Assembly (NCBI GenBank): GCA_963989385.1 | Contig: OZ022503.1 | Coordinates: forward strand, 90,654,638-90,718,637 | Length of the DNA: 64,000 bases | Source: Ctena decussata | Taxonomy: Eukaryota; Mollusca; Bivalvia; Lucinida; Lucinidae | Reading direction: 5' to 3' | Shown: piece by piece, positions 47,201-59,688 of the stretch | How the letters are laid out: each line of letters begins with the position of its first letter | How positions within the stretch are numbered: the stretch's first letter is position 1 | Translations under genes and position numbers: made by a program | The notes under the pieces: model-generated | The model's input: only the letters and a program-made list of their open reading frames with translations | Database searches by the model: none | Told to the model about the DNA's origin: nothing

Positions 47201-49810
47201 ATTCTACTATTTTCCAGCAGTCAGTTTGCAGTTTTCGTGGTCTATGCAGGTCACAGGGAAGATTTTTGAGTCTTGCACAGCTATTTCGGCTCTGTGAATG
47301 CATTTGTAGGCTTTTCTTAAAATCTTATAAATGCGATAAGGCGTGCTCATATCATACACCCTTTCAAAACTTAATGCTTTCATTACTGTGTGTGTATTTA
47401 AATTCTCGTAATTACGTTAAACCACACAACCGAGCGTACGTATCCGTAGCCGCAGTAACTGGGCACTGTTCGTCCGTCCAGCTTTCGTTACTACATCTTT
47501 ACCGAATCTAAAATATTGATAGTCAATTTGAAACCTAGTAGAAAGTCTAACTGAGATTAACCCTTAATCCCACGATCGCGCGAACTGTCAGTTTTAAGGG
47601 GTAGCCTGTCAGGAAACCCCACTATTTGAGGCTGTCATAGGCACAAGGGAATCTGCTTTTTACCAGAGCAAGGTTTTGCCCACATCACTGGTTTGTAGTT
47701 TGCAAACACTGAAAATACGTTAAAATTCTATGATATTTTTTTCAATATCATCTTTTCAAGTGGCACCATTATCTAGTCGATTAGATTTTCTGGAAAGTAG
47801 ACCTCATCCATCTAAACTTTTTTTCTGTTGAAAAATGTTCAGCAAAAATACTGGGAGTCAGACAAGCAATCACTTTCCGTCTCTAAAGCATATACCTGGG
47901 GCTGATATCTTGTATTCTTTTTTAAGTGTCTTAGTCGGTTTCCAGTTGATTGTGTTAGCTCTAAGTGCGGAGGTCGATTGAACTTGGTAACTTCCATAAT
48001 GGCAGCTCACACCTTGCTGCAGCTCAGTGAAAATATCAGTCAAAGCGATCAGAGTTTGTGGCTTCTGAGGTATGGGTACCCGCATGTTGAGGGTCCCATG
48101 AATAACTTATGTGGCAGGTAAAGGTTTAATATGGATATACTGAGACCAAGACCATCCTACTTGACCAAAATTATCTTGCGTATGTTTAGAAGTATTTAAA
48201 CGTGCTTTTAAATTCAAGCGCACAATCCCTTTTGAGCAGAATATAATTGTCCCCATGTCAATTTCAATACTATTGACCTCGTGGTTTTCAAATTGACCGC
48301 CGACAAATATTCGTGAGGGCGTAGTAACAAAAGCATGCATTTCCTTGAAAGTGAATTTTCAACGCGGTTATATAGGTGAAGTGTCTTGCTGCATCGATAA
48401 GATTTCACAGAAAATCTGCAGGCACGCACAGGGCCGATTTATCTGTGCATGACTATTTCCTTCTTTCGGTACTGAACTTGGAGGACAAATTAATATAGGA
48501 CACACCACTTAAAACTGTTCATATCACTTGGTCTCAATATACAACTGTAACCAACTGATAGCATGACATTCTCCAAATTTTAGCTATTCCTTTTCTGGAG
48601 AGAAAAATCTGATATGACTGAAAGACTGCTGAAAAACGAAAAATCGCAAGTCATCTATCCGCCAGTTGACTTTAGGCCCTTCTAAACTTTTAAGAGTGGC
48701 TAGTCTCATAAACAATTCTATTCAAATGGTTGTCGTAAGAAAACCCTGTCTTCCTGGCTACATGACCAGGTCCGACAAAACTAAATTATCTGCCAGAGAA
48801 GATCCTTAGAGCTGTAGGTTTAATGACACAACAGCTTTTCAGTGCTAAATGAGCTGACCAAACTGTGCGAAGTCGCAGGTTGATCGATGTTTTCATGGTT
48901 CATATACAAGTCAGGCTGCCTCGCAGCTAAATCAGGCACCCAAGCTCATTTGATATTCCATACATTCCAATGCTCAACCGAACATTCTCATGCGCAACCA
49001 CAAAATTTTTGACAGGAACCTCCTATTCAAATGCAAAAAAAATCAAAATTTTGTGAAATCATGTTAATTATTCAAATGTAATTTTAGAAATTATAATTCA
49101 GCATGCATTTAAAGCCATTGAAACAGTAAACACCAAGTATTTTATGGAATGGGATAAACTTTGTTCTGTTTGTTTTGTAAAAACATTTGTTAAAATATAA
49201 TCTCCAACTGCTAGATCCTGCAAGTCTCAGTTGACATCTGACAAATGTCAAAAGAAATCCAGCATAAAATTTATGTCATAAAACAGATGAAAATAAGCAG
49301 ATTGATGTTGACATATTTTCTTCCATTTTTAATGATTAAATGCTGAACCAAAACATTTCGCCCCTTTCAAGAATGATTTCAGAACAATTGTTGATACCTG
49401 GTCACTGAAACGTTGTTGATGACAGATATTAATTATTACATTGATATGCAATGATGAATTCGGATGCTTATTGTTCGTTTTTGAGATCGAGCAGAAAATG
49501 TTGTTATTTTATCTCCTGTTTTGTCTGACCTTGGCCGTGTTGAACAGACATTTCGGAGGAGGGAACAAATATCAAGAAAACCACAGAGCCAATTACGAAA
49601 TGATTTGGTGTGTTGAAGGAGCAATGTTTTAGTAACAAAATAGCATTTTTAGATTTTGGATATCTCTCCTATCATTCTAAAAAGACATTCTAAAATCTGA
49701 CAGAGTAAGTATTGTTTACCTTTTTCGGCTCCTCTTCTACGTCACCGGAAAGCGATCTAACGGCTTGCTTTTCTTAACCGTCGGTTTCGCATGAGACTGA
49801 TTGTCAGGCG
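44276..49810. mobile_element. Large TIR element, 5.5 kb, without recognisable transposase
   Basis: The first ~100 bp (cgcctgacaatcact, then gcgatctaacg/cgttagatcgctttccgg and gacgtagaagaggagccg) recur inverted at 49717-49810. A weaker match (atgctattttgttgct / atgctattttgttact) extends the repeat to about 180 bp. The interior holds array R3 and no frame above 81 codons. Flanks share tttagc, but not at exactly the same distance from the ends, so the target duplication is unresolved. Confidence 0.65.
46385..47240. repeat. Tandem-repeat array R3, five ~185-bp units
   Basis: Units start near 46405, 46590, 46773, 46962 and 47146, with shared cores tgagacaaactatgttg, aagtttgaaaatctgaaaaa and ccataggagttccagcacc. 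The array lies inside the 44276-49810 inverted-repeat element. Confidence 0.8.
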
Positions 49811-49999
49811 TATTTAGCTGGCCATACATCTTATTTTGTGACAGTCCCAAATTAAACAGAACAATTTGACATTCTTATAAAACCGCCAAAATTTGATACC
49901 GCGAATATTAAAATTGCTGCACAGTATTTTGCGGAAACATTTTTGTATAAATTTATAAATTTTCAGGCGAGCGATACCTCCTGATACGCACCGTAAAGG

Positions 50000-50201
50000 A
50001 CCACAGTAGCTCACTTGGTTAAGCGCTGGTCGGCTGATCTAGCGGTCCAGAGATCAATTCCCGGAGGGGGAATCTTTTCAATCGTACACGGGGTTCCATT
50101 GCACACAGCCTGTCATTATTGCCTTCTCATTGTCCTAATATGACTGAAGTACTGTTGAAAAGGACGTAAAATCGCAAGCCATCCATCCATCCTACGTAGG
50201 T
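50000..50201 (+). mobile_element. tRNA-derived SINE, family S2, with target-site duplication
   Basis: Head agtagctcacttggttaagc, body tgttgaaaaggacgtaaaat, tail catccatccatcc. The 10-mer accgtaaagg flanks it (49990-49999 and 50202-50211), indicating retroposition. Confidence 0.78.
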
Positions 50202-51838
50202 ACCGTAAAGGTTCTAAAAGATGGGTTACCGTAATTGTCCTACAAGAGGCCCAAATGGGCCTGATATCGCTCACCTGGCTATTGTGCAACAGGACCATTC
50301 TGATACAAAATTGGTCCAATTCCACTGAGAATTTCTCATTTTCACATTTTCCTACTTTTAGTAACAGAGGCCAACTTGCCTGGTCTTTATATATTTACTT
50401 TTGAAACACCTCAATGCAAGAATCATTTTGCCACAAATTTCATCAAAATCCATTCAGGGGTTACTGAGATATTGCCGGTTTCATGTTGTGTACTATTTTT
50501 AGTAATGGCAGATGGCGGCCATCTTGGATTGCTAAAATGTAAAAAATCGAAAAGCCTTCATGCAAGGACCATATATCAGTCATCCGGAGTCTGACACAAA
50601 TTTGGTCCAATTCCATGAGATTTTCTAATTTTCACATTTTTCTATTTTTAGTAACAGAGGCCAACATGACTGGTCTACAGTCAGATATTTTTGAAACATC
50701 TCAATGCAAGAATCATTTTGACACAAATTTCGTCAAAATCCATTCAGCGGTTACTGAGATATTGTCATTTTCATGTTTTGTGCTATTTTTAGTAACGGCA
50801 GATGGCAGCCATCTTGGAATGCCAAAATGCAAAAAGTCGAAAAAGCTTAACAGTTGGAACGCAAACCCTCGAAAAGCGGTGATTGTATTTACAACGGTGC
50901 ATCCTTCCACATAAAAAATAGGCCCTAAAAATGGCGAACATGGTTCTTGACGAAATTTCCCATTATTCTCAAATGTATATAGAGGCATGGATTATATTAA
51001 AATGATTCAACACATAAAAATGTTTTGCTAACCAGTATTAAGCAGGCTTTCTCAACAAAATTCAGGGCCAAAATTGCTCGAAATGCTAAATATTCATCGT
51101 CAAAGTACAATACTCTATCTTGATTCTACCGAAAACTTGCATCAACATAAAACATAATTTACAGAAAGCTGAGACTTTCTCCAATGCGCACACCCATGCC
51201 ATCGAAAACTTTATTATTTCTTCTTTTTGCATGTGAAATTTCAAGCAATATCGTTTTGGAACATTTTTAAATTGCAAAATAAAAGATGGCATCTGTAGTT
51301 TTAACGCTCAGGAAACGGACTTGCACGTGATATGAGCACCAGCAATATTTGCCGGACAGCCACAATTTAGACAGAAAATTGAGGTCGACAGCTTTTCAAA
51401 CATTAGCTCAGATTGCTAAATACTTGAAGAGGAAAAACCTTACGGAGTTTAGTTAAAATAGACTAGATTACAAACTGGTAGAACGTACGTACCTTACCTA
51501 ACTCCTGAACTGATTGGCATTGTACAAATCTGACGTTCTGCCACTCAAATTTGTGGAAATAATATCCTTTTCTAATACATGTATTATTTATCTTTCAAAC
51601 AGCCATCTGTTTTCTGTCAAATAAGTTATTAGGTCAATGTTGTGACGTAATAAAAGAAAATGACGTATATTGCCTCGAGCTAGATTGCCAGTCCGCATGC
51701 CATGTAAATGGATTATAAGTCGAACATAAAATGCATCAGTACGAAGTAAAGAGTTTCTTTCTTGTCGTTGTGTTTGTTTAGTCTTCGAAAAATTTACGAT
51801 CTGATTTTATAATTTACTCAACAATTACAGAGAACATA

Positions 51839-52074
51839 TAAGCCGCGACACGAGAAAATCAACAAATGGGTTGTGCGCCCAGTGCAGACTCAGATCAGCC
51901 TCGGTATCCGCCTAGTCTGCGCAGTCTTCCCTAAGCACTTTAAGGGTAGCTAAGGGTCTAAGCTACCTTCATGCGGACAGCGAAGACTGTGATCAGACTG
52001 GGCGGATGTCCAGGATTATCTTAGTCTGCGCTGGGCGCACAATCACATTGTTGGTTTTCTCGCGTCGCAGCTCA
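51839..52074. mobile_element. F1 palindromic MITE nested in a larger element
   Basis: Begins TAAGCCGCGACACGAG and ends CGCGTCGCAGCTCA. Variant a. It lies within the 50851-54198 element. Confidence 0.86.
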
Positions 52075-52241
52075 AGCTACGTAGAAAGAAACAAGCCAGG
52101 TGGGGATGGAAGGAGGCGGTTGGTGACGAGGGTGGGGGGTGGGTGGGGGGCAAGGAAGTGGGCGAATTCGTCTTGACTGATGCCTGGAGTGATGTATAAG
52201 TCCCAAACATGACTTGAGCAGTCGTTGCTGTGAAAGCGTAC

Positions 52242-52262
52242 TCTCTCTCTCTCTCTCTCTCT
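52242..52262. repeat. (CT)n microsatellite
   Basis: A pure ctctct run followed by a 41-bp direct duplication of ctctgccagatttggcttc plus attgttgttacacacac (52257-52336), which gives the misleading repeated frames on the minus strand. Confidence 0.8.
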
Positions 52263-52593
52263 GCCCGATTTGGCTTCATTGTTGTTACACACACTTCTCT
52301 CTCTGCCAGATTTGGCTTCATTGTTGTTACACACACTGAGATTTATTACAATCATTTGAATCTTACCAACAGTTGAGCCGCAACAGGGAAAGAGGAATCT
52401 TGTCGGATATGATAACAGCAAAATCTGCTTAGTCTAACAAGACCGCTTCAAGATACAAAACTGTATACAAATCGCTCCACTTTGGCAAATTCCACATCCC
52501 GAATTTATTATAAGCGTAAAGACCATTGACAGTATACTTAAACGATCTGTTTGAAAGTTGAAAATAGCGGGCGCGTGAGGAACTGTTGAAATA

Positions 52594-52839
52594 CGCATGA
52601 ACATTGTATACTTATTCAAGCAACCCATCATTGCCTTCATTTAGCAAAATGTGCATGAACAAAAAAGCTACCAGCCAAGATCCATAATAGAATGCACACA
52701 TGCAAGCTGTTCATCTTAACTTTTATAACAAGTTTAGTGCAGGCTATCTTAGTCTTGGCTGGTAGCTTTTTTGTTCATGCACATTTTGCTAAATGAAGGC
52801 AATGATGGGTTGCTTGAATAAGTATACAAGGTTCATGCG
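52594..52839. repeat. Hairpin with 87-bp arms, one mismatch
   Basis: The left arm 52594-52680 and right arm 52753-52839 are inverted copies differing at one base, separated by 72 bp. The inner arm edges read agctaccagccaaga and tcttggctggtagct. Confidence 0.88.
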
Positions 52840-55613
52840 AATTTTGGGATTCTAAATTGTGAAAAACAACAATTCTATTAAACGCCCCAAGTGCCAAGCA
52901 TTTTATGAAACGGGTGAACTGTCGGGCCTAAGTCACTAGCGAAATACCTCTAATAAACAGAATGGATATACATTCAGAGGAAGTAATTATTATTATTATA
53001 GTTTGCCCCCCTTCTTAGTAGGTTTGGGGGCCATCTCTTAAAGGATACAGTTTGCATCCCAAACCCCTTTCAGATGAAGTGCATAGCATCTTGTTCCAAA
53101 CCGCACACCCTCCAACACCCCCCCCCCCTCCCACACACACTTTTTCTTCCCTCGCCCCTCGCGTTCGAAAAAAAAAGAAAATACATCTACTCTAGAAAAA
53201 TACTGAATCGCGTACCTGACAGGGTGTGAATTTCAGTTTGGGGCGTGTTATTTTTTTCAAACATACCACCTGCAGAGTGCACCCCACCCCTTCTAACTGT
53301 CCCACCCAGTAACTGAAATGCAGTCGATAATTTATGTTTTGAACTCAAGCGCGTGATCTGCTAATTGAATAAATTTAAGAGTCAAATTTTTAGGTATTTA
53401 GGTTAACCATGAGCGGTAGCATGAGCTGTACCTAAATAAACATTTAATGCTGATTAAGTCCGTCTTCTAAGGTACTAAACAAACTCCTTATTGATTCAAA
53501 TTTACGTCAGAAGTATGTCAATATTTAGTCGTGTTTACAAATTGCAAGGGTCTGTATGGAGGTGAGAGTTGAAATTATTCCTTCTCAACAAAAGAATAAC
53601 ATATATTTGCTTGTCTGTTTTATTCTGTCTTGGTCGGAAACTAATTTATGTTACGTGGTAAAGTTTCTTCGGACAGGCAGAGTTGTGATATTGTTGTTTT
53701 TGCAATGAACACAGCGCGCGATGTCACATAAAGCTGGCATGATTTCGACGCCATTTTGTTTTTACAAACTGAGTAGCTGGATGTTATTTTGCAATTTTAA
53801 AATGTTCCAAAACCAAATTTTCTGAAATTTCACATAATAGTAGAGTATATATCAGTGTTTTACATGGCATAGGTCTGCATTTTGGAGAAAGTCGAATAAG
53901 CTGTAAATCGCGAATTTTTGTTCATATGTCAAACGCTGACGTAAAGGGCACTGTTTCGTCAATAATTACACAGGCGGAAAATGATGTCTTGGAATCATTT
54001 TAACAGAAATATTCAATAATGGAAGTCAGAAAAGTTCTCTTAAAATTTCAAGCGGTGAGGCGATTTGATTAATCTGTATGGTGGCGTGAAACTACAATGG
54101 GGTTCGTCGATAGCCATTTTGATGGCGACAATTTCGAACAAAAATTGGTTGCTATGTGTTTGATTATATCCCTACTCCTTGGAGCTGCGTTCCAACTGTA
54201 ATGAAAGAACCATTCTGACACAAAATTAACCCAATTCCATTGACATTTTCTAATTTTCACATTTTTCTATTTTTAGTAACAGAGACCAATATGACTGGTC
54301 TATAGTTAGATATTTTTGAAACATCTCAATGCAAGAATCATCTTGACACAAATTTCGTCAAAATGCATTCAGCGGTTACTGAGATATTGTCATTTTCATG
54401 TTTTATGCTATTTTTAGTAACGGCAGATGGCGGCCATCTTGGAATGCCAAATTGCAATTAATCGAAACGACTTCATGCAAGGAACATTCTGACACAAAAT
54501 TGGTCCAATTCCATTCAAGGGTTCTTGAGTAATTGTTATTTTATGGTTGTTCTATTTTTAGTAACACCAGATGGTGGCCATCTTGGAATGCCAAATTGCA
54601 ATTAATCGAAACGGCTTCATGCAAGGAACATTCTGACACAAAATTGGTCCAATTCCATTCAAGGGTTCTTGAGTAATTGTCATTTTTATGTTTGTGCTAT
54701 TTTTAGTAACGGCCCCCATGGTGGCCATCTTGGATAGTCAACTGGCACAAAATTGAAATAATTCCATTCAAGAACCATTTCTGACCAAATCTGGTCAGAA
54801 TTGGTTGCATTTTCTTTAGATATTGACATTTGAGCAAAATCGGTCTTGTAAACGCTAAGTAGGTCACTGTGACCTAATTCCGCTATAGATTTTTTTTATT
54901 TTTACAATTTTTAATACCAAGGTCCCACTTATGTTCCATGCAAACTTTCAACCAAATATACCAAATGGTTCTGGAGAAGAAGTTGATTTTGTTGTTTTTG
55001 CTATTTTTAGTAACGGCAGCCATCTTGGATTCTTGACCTGACCCAATTTTATAATTTTTAAACCCTGCAGTCTGGTCATGCTCCATGTGAAATTTGAGAT
55101 CCATGGGTTCAGTGGTTTTAGAGAAGAAGTTGTTTGAAGTTGTTTAAATAGGTCATTTTTGGACATTGGCATTTGAGCAAAATTACACACGTAAACAGAA
55201 AGTAGGTCACTGTGACAAAACTCCGCTACAGATTTTTTTCATTTTTTCAATTTTGAATACCAAGGTTTCTCTGATCTTCCATGCCAAAATTCAGACAAAT
55301 ATACCCAGTGGTTCTGGAGAAGAAGTTTATTTTGTTGTTTTTGCTATTTTTAGTAACGGCGGCCATCTTGGATTTTCAACCTGACCCAATTTTACAATTC
55401 TGAGACCCTGGAGTCAGGTCATGCTCCATGTGAAATTTGAGAACCATGGGACCAGTAGTTTTACAGAAGAAGATGTTTGAATATTTGTTTTTAGGTGTTG
55501 ACGGACGACGCACGGACGCACGACGCACGCCGGACGCATTGGTATGACAATGGCTCACTATGGCCCTTCGGGCCAGGTGAGCTAAAAATGGAGGAATGGA
55601 TGTCTTTATTAGA

Positions 55614-55751
55614 ATCTACCATGAATGTGAGGTACGAATAGACAAATCTGTCCCAAGGGTCACTGTTCATTATCACGAGGCTTGCCGAGTGATGCCAAAC
55701 AGTGACCCGGGGCACAGCTTTGTCTATCCGTACCTCACACTCGTGGTAGAT
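55614..55751. repeat. Foldback repeat next to cassette R4
   Basis: atctaccatgaatgtgaggt with agggtcactgtt faces aacagtgacccggg and tacctcacactcgtggtag. Arms of about 55 bp. Confidence 0.75.
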
Positions 55752-56509
55752 ATTTTTCTTGCATACCTTTCAGTGATGAAACTTTAATTACATCAAAGAT
55801 TCCTCTAGACACTGCGTTGCGACGTCCGCCGTGGACGAAGGTAATTTCTGACGCTGTTATGACGTCAGCTAGCGACGAAGTTACGTTACGTCCAATGCAA
55901 CCAATGCAAACCGAAGACACGCGAAAGCTATTTTTTTATCCTACTCACGGGTCAGATAACCAGTGTAAGATAAGAATTGCTATCCCTAGCAAAAACACGG
56001 ATTTCTTTTATACTTATCAATGAATTATAGAGATTTCTCGGCGAAATCGAAATGGATAATCTCACTGTTTCGAACAGTGAAATTATCACTTTTGATTTCA
56101 CTATTTCAGAAATAGGATTTTTGTGAAATAGCCTAAAGTTTTTTGTTGATAAATTGGCTAAATCTTATCTGGCTTGACAAAAATTACGTCACGCATGTTT
56201 GCACGTCATTACGACGTTAATGATGTCACTTAAAGCGCCAACGTAACATTGTTTCTGCACGCGACGTCAGGCCGCCAACGTCTCCTGTAGGCATTCATCC
56301 TTGGCAAATTTTTTTAGATCTGTTTTTCAAAATGATATTTAAAGTTATTTTAGTTGCGTTTGCAACCAATATCATACCCAATAAACACGCTGGAAGCATG
56401 AAACTTGACGCAAAATGGCTAGAAAAGAAGTTGTCTTTCTGTCGTGATGGCTGACGCTCTTGAATAAACAGAATTATTGCGATTTTTAAGCATAAAAGAA
56501 ATAGAAAAT

Positions 56510-56656
56510 TTGACTTTTTCAGTGTAAGATGAATTTTTATTTCACTCATGAACACCAAAAGTGGTATTTTCACTCGTGGCTTCGCCACTCGTGAAAATAC
56601 TGCTTTTGGTGTTCATTCGCTGAAATAAAAATCGATCTTACACTGAAAAAGTCAAA
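56510..56656. repeat. Near-perfect hairpin with ~70-bp arms
   Basis: tttgactttttcagtgtaag and gaacaccaaaagtggt on the left pair with tgcttttggtgttc and cttacactgaaaaagtcaaa on the right; the loop is cttcg between ccacgagtg-type arms. Confidence 0.8.
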
Positions 56657-57569
56657 TATCCTCTATATTCTTAACTGGGGTGCAAGAAATGACTTTATGT
56701 CCTTTAAAACAGTATTTCAGTGATATCCGGACGATTGGAGGATGATAATGAAAGGCTGCATGTCATGGAATATAATTTATAGTCGGAACCTGGAAGCGCT
56801 ACATCAGCAGGTCGGCTCTCATATAATGAGCACCCGGGATTCTTCCCTGAAAGTAACAGTCTGGTTTTACAGCTTAAGATTTCGATAAAGTTGACCTCAA
56901 ATAACTCGATTGTTATTTTTCAGTAATAAATGACAGTATATGTAATAAAACAGATGAAGAATGTTTGTGTTTTGGTAGAGCCATTTCCTATGGTGAGAAA
57001 CAGTGAATGGGGACAGATAATAAAACTGACAATATGAACAGAGTCGCAAGTGCTGTCTTAATATCGTGGTCAGGTTTTGATTCTGTGTGAGGCCTGAAGG
57101 AAATGGCACGTTTTATTGTTGTTCGATACCTTATTGTCTATACAGAAGTATATTTACTTAATCGCACTCTGTGCTCCACTGCAAATAACATTGTATTAGT
57201 CTTGTTATCAAATCAAATGTAATGGTTTTCCTTTTCAGTTAGTTTTATTCAGTCTTTCTGGCTGCTTTGATAAAAACTGCATAATTAATTTGCATGTCAG
57301 TTATATTTACATGTGGCGGTAAAATTAGCCCACCATAAGATTTGGCAAATTGTTTGACCGACACATAAAAGTTATGTATATACAAAGTAGTATTTGTAGC
57401 GCTATTTTTGTTTGTGTCCTTGCGTTTGACGTCATTTAATTGATGTTTCATTATCGGCGAAACTTGAGAAAGGTGAACAATCGCCTGGATATAAAAGTTA
57501 AAGGTAGAGTCGTATTTTCTTTCTCATACAACTCTGATAAATTGTTAAAAAGTATCCATCAGTGAATAA

Positions 57570-57650
57570 ATATTGAATCAACGTTGATTCATCGTCATAA
57601 AGTTGAATCAACGTTGATTCAATGTTGAATAATCGTTGTATGCTCAGTTG
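57570..57650. mobile_element. F2 palindromic MITE, diverged
   Basis: The core reads ttgaatcaacgttgattc twice in inverted arrangement; termini are degraded (tgctcagttg). Confidence 0.68.
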
Positions 57651-57673
57651 AATATAGTAGTGATTTGCATCAT

Positions 57674-57917
57674 TAAGGTGAATTGGTACACTTTCAGGGG
57701 AAGCAGCTGTCATCTTTCCTTCGTTTGCCTCCCTTCATTGTGGGGGTCAACCCTTAATGGAAAGAAGTTACTTCTGAAGAAGGAAACTCTTTCCGTTAAG
57801 AGTTGACACGTTTTTAGATTAGCTAAATTTTGAAGGACAGCAAATAGCAAGTCACAATGGTCGTTTCCCTGTGTAAAAACGATGAGAAAAACGTGAAAAT
57901 GTACCCATACACCTTAA
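57674..57917. mobile_element. MITE with TAAGGTGAATTGGTACA termini
   Basis: taaggtgaattggtacactt and aatgtacccatacaccttaa are imperfect inverted ends. The interior pairs gtcaacccttaatggaaag with ctctttccgttaagagttga. Related internal blocks occur near 18248-18320 and 36655-36715. Confidence 0.7.
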
Positions 57918-58450
57918 AAGTTAAAATATGAAATTAATTTGTCTTCGAACACATAAAGAAACTCACAGCTCACTTTTAAATATTTTCTTTTTTGGAATTT
58001 GTTCTCAGATTTTTTAGATACGCGAACAACTATAAGCGTCTTCACCATTCATTGTTGTAATACTATAGTTTGATGTTTGCACGTTTTTGCCTGGTTCATA
58101 TTTAGCATTTCAGTCCAAGAAAAGATAGGAAATGCAAATAATGCATAGCACTGAGTGCCAGGAATGTTTGTATAAAGCTGGAAGTGTGTGTTTTCGTGTG
58201 TACCCGATGTGCTAGAGCACCTTTTTGTGTGTGTACGACACGTTTTTTTTTTTTTTCTTATCATTTGTACAATTGGTGGAATCTTTTACGACTGCATGTT
58301 TGCTTCCTTATTCGGAGAAACCAATTCAAACAGAAGAAGTGTCCTTTTGCTTTGGGCGTAAATTCTTTCTTTTATGTTCCATTAAAAAGAAGAGCCAAAA
58401 TGAAATGACAGAGTTGCAGCCCCTGATAATGGTTCCATTCACCTTCACTA

Positions 58451-58528
58451 CGCAGCAAGCACACAACGTTGAATCAACATTAAATCAACGTTGATTCAAT
58501 GCTGCATCAACGTTTTACGCCTGCTGTG
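58451..58528. mobile_element. F2 palindromic MITE
   Basis: Ends cgcagcaagcacacaacg and cgttttacgcctgctg; core gttgaatcaac / atcaacgttgattc. Confidence 0.72.
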
Positions 58529-58630
58529 TATTTACCTTGATTGTACCTTGATAGAGTTTACTAAACATTTCAAACAGAAAGACAAAGTGTAAGGAACATG
58601 CTATGATGGATAACTCGGATTTGAGCAATT

Positions 58631-58870
58631 GGTTGGTTGGTTTTGGTGAAACAGCCATTTGCGACATTATTTCAGTATATTATAACGAGATATCTCTTAA
58701 ATAGAGGCAGAAAGAAAAAGATAGTAAGATGGCTAGAGTAAAAATAGTCAGTCCATGGCGGACATGTTGCAAGCACAAACAGCCTTTGCCCTTCTATCAT
58801 CTTAATATGATGGTTGTCCGACACTAAAGTTATCCCACTACCATTGCCCGAACCGCCCACTTCATTTTGA
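58631..58870 (-). repeat. Dispersed SINE-like repeat with GGTT/AACC tail
   Basis: ggttggttggttttggtg is followed by a body that resembles the 34586 copy only in layout (tail, hairpin, gcctttgcccttctatcatc). Low-confidence grouping. Confidence 0.4.
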
Positions 58871-59485
58871 GCGGTCTGATTTTGGTCTAAGGCCCTTTGT
58901 CTCGGTATGTAGCGTCATTATTGTATAATATAAGTCTTCTTTACTCTACAACGTCGATATAAAAGCCGGCTTATACCGCAAGGCAGTACAAGTGTATAAT
59001 ATACCTATCCATTACCCTGTGACATGCCAAATATGCTAAAACAGAAAGCTTAATTGTGCATATCATTTGGAATTTCTTTCATCACAGATATTATGCCACA
59101 GTTGTCTGTAAACTGTAAACCTTTGTCAGATAAAGCTGTCACCTATAAAATACAATAAGGGGTTCATCTTCGTCGTCGTCTTCTTCTTTTTCTTCTTTGC
59201 TTTTCTAGTGCGATCTTAGTTCTTCAAATGAACAGGACATCGTAACTATTTACTCTTCAGTGTGCTTATGAAATTGAGACAGTAAAATCGAGCTCTTTTA
59301 TGTCGTTTTAGAGCAAGCTAGCTGGTTTTGGCAGTTGAGGTCCGAGCAGCGACCCTTGTATTGGACAGTTACACAGAAGCCGCAAAATAATACAAAAAAC
59401 CGCTAAAATGGATTTTTAACATCGTCTTATCAGAGTGTTTATTTTTCTACAATACACTGGTTAGATTCAGGTCCATAGAGTTTAT

Positions 59486-59688
59486 TGAGCCGCGACACAA
59501 GAAAACAAACTAAGTGATATTTGCACATATAGATTAGCCTTGACAAGCGCCCAGTCTGATCAGTCTCTTGCTAAGCCATCTCCATGCGGACAGCGCAGAC
59601 TCTGATTAGACTTTGCGGCTGCCCAGGCTGATCTGAGTCTTTACTGGACGCAGATTCCACTTTGTTGGTCCTCTTGTGTCGCGGTTCG
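59486..59688. mobile_element. F1 palindromic MITE, internally deleted
   Basis: Begins TTGAGCCGCGACACAAG and ends TGTGTCGCGGTTCG; the centre is shortened relative to other copies. Confidence 0.84.

Larger units (their letters stand above)
50851..54198. mobile_element. Non-autonomous DNA transposon, 3.35 kb, TIR CAGTTGGAACGCA, TSD TAA
   Basis: CAGTTGGAACGCA (50851-50863) and its exact complement (54186-54198) bound the element, and TAA lies immediately outside both ends. It splits cassette R4 at a point where the flanks rejoin into a normal unit. A 3-bp TAA duplication fits PIF/Harbinger-type integration (inference). No frame above 114 codons and no transposase motif was seen. It carries a nested F1 MITE, a (CT)n tract and a near-perfect hairpin. 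Confidence 0.75.
50236..55589. repeat. Tandem-repeat cassette R4, split by a 3.35-kb insertion
   Basis: The left edge is gaggcccaaatgggcctgat and cgctcacctgg; the right edge is gacgcacgccggacgc, then gcccttcgggccaggtgag. Units share ttctatttttagtaac, ggccatcttggat, acaaatttcgtcaaaatcc and ggttactgagatattgtcat. Frames here are repeat-derived, not genes. The array is interrupted at 50851-54198. Confidence 0.8.

Noticed and set aside
50376..50914. Plus-strand frames of 72 and 99 codons
   Set aside because: They repeat with the R4 units and carry the ttctatttttagtaac repeat core, so they are array artefacts.
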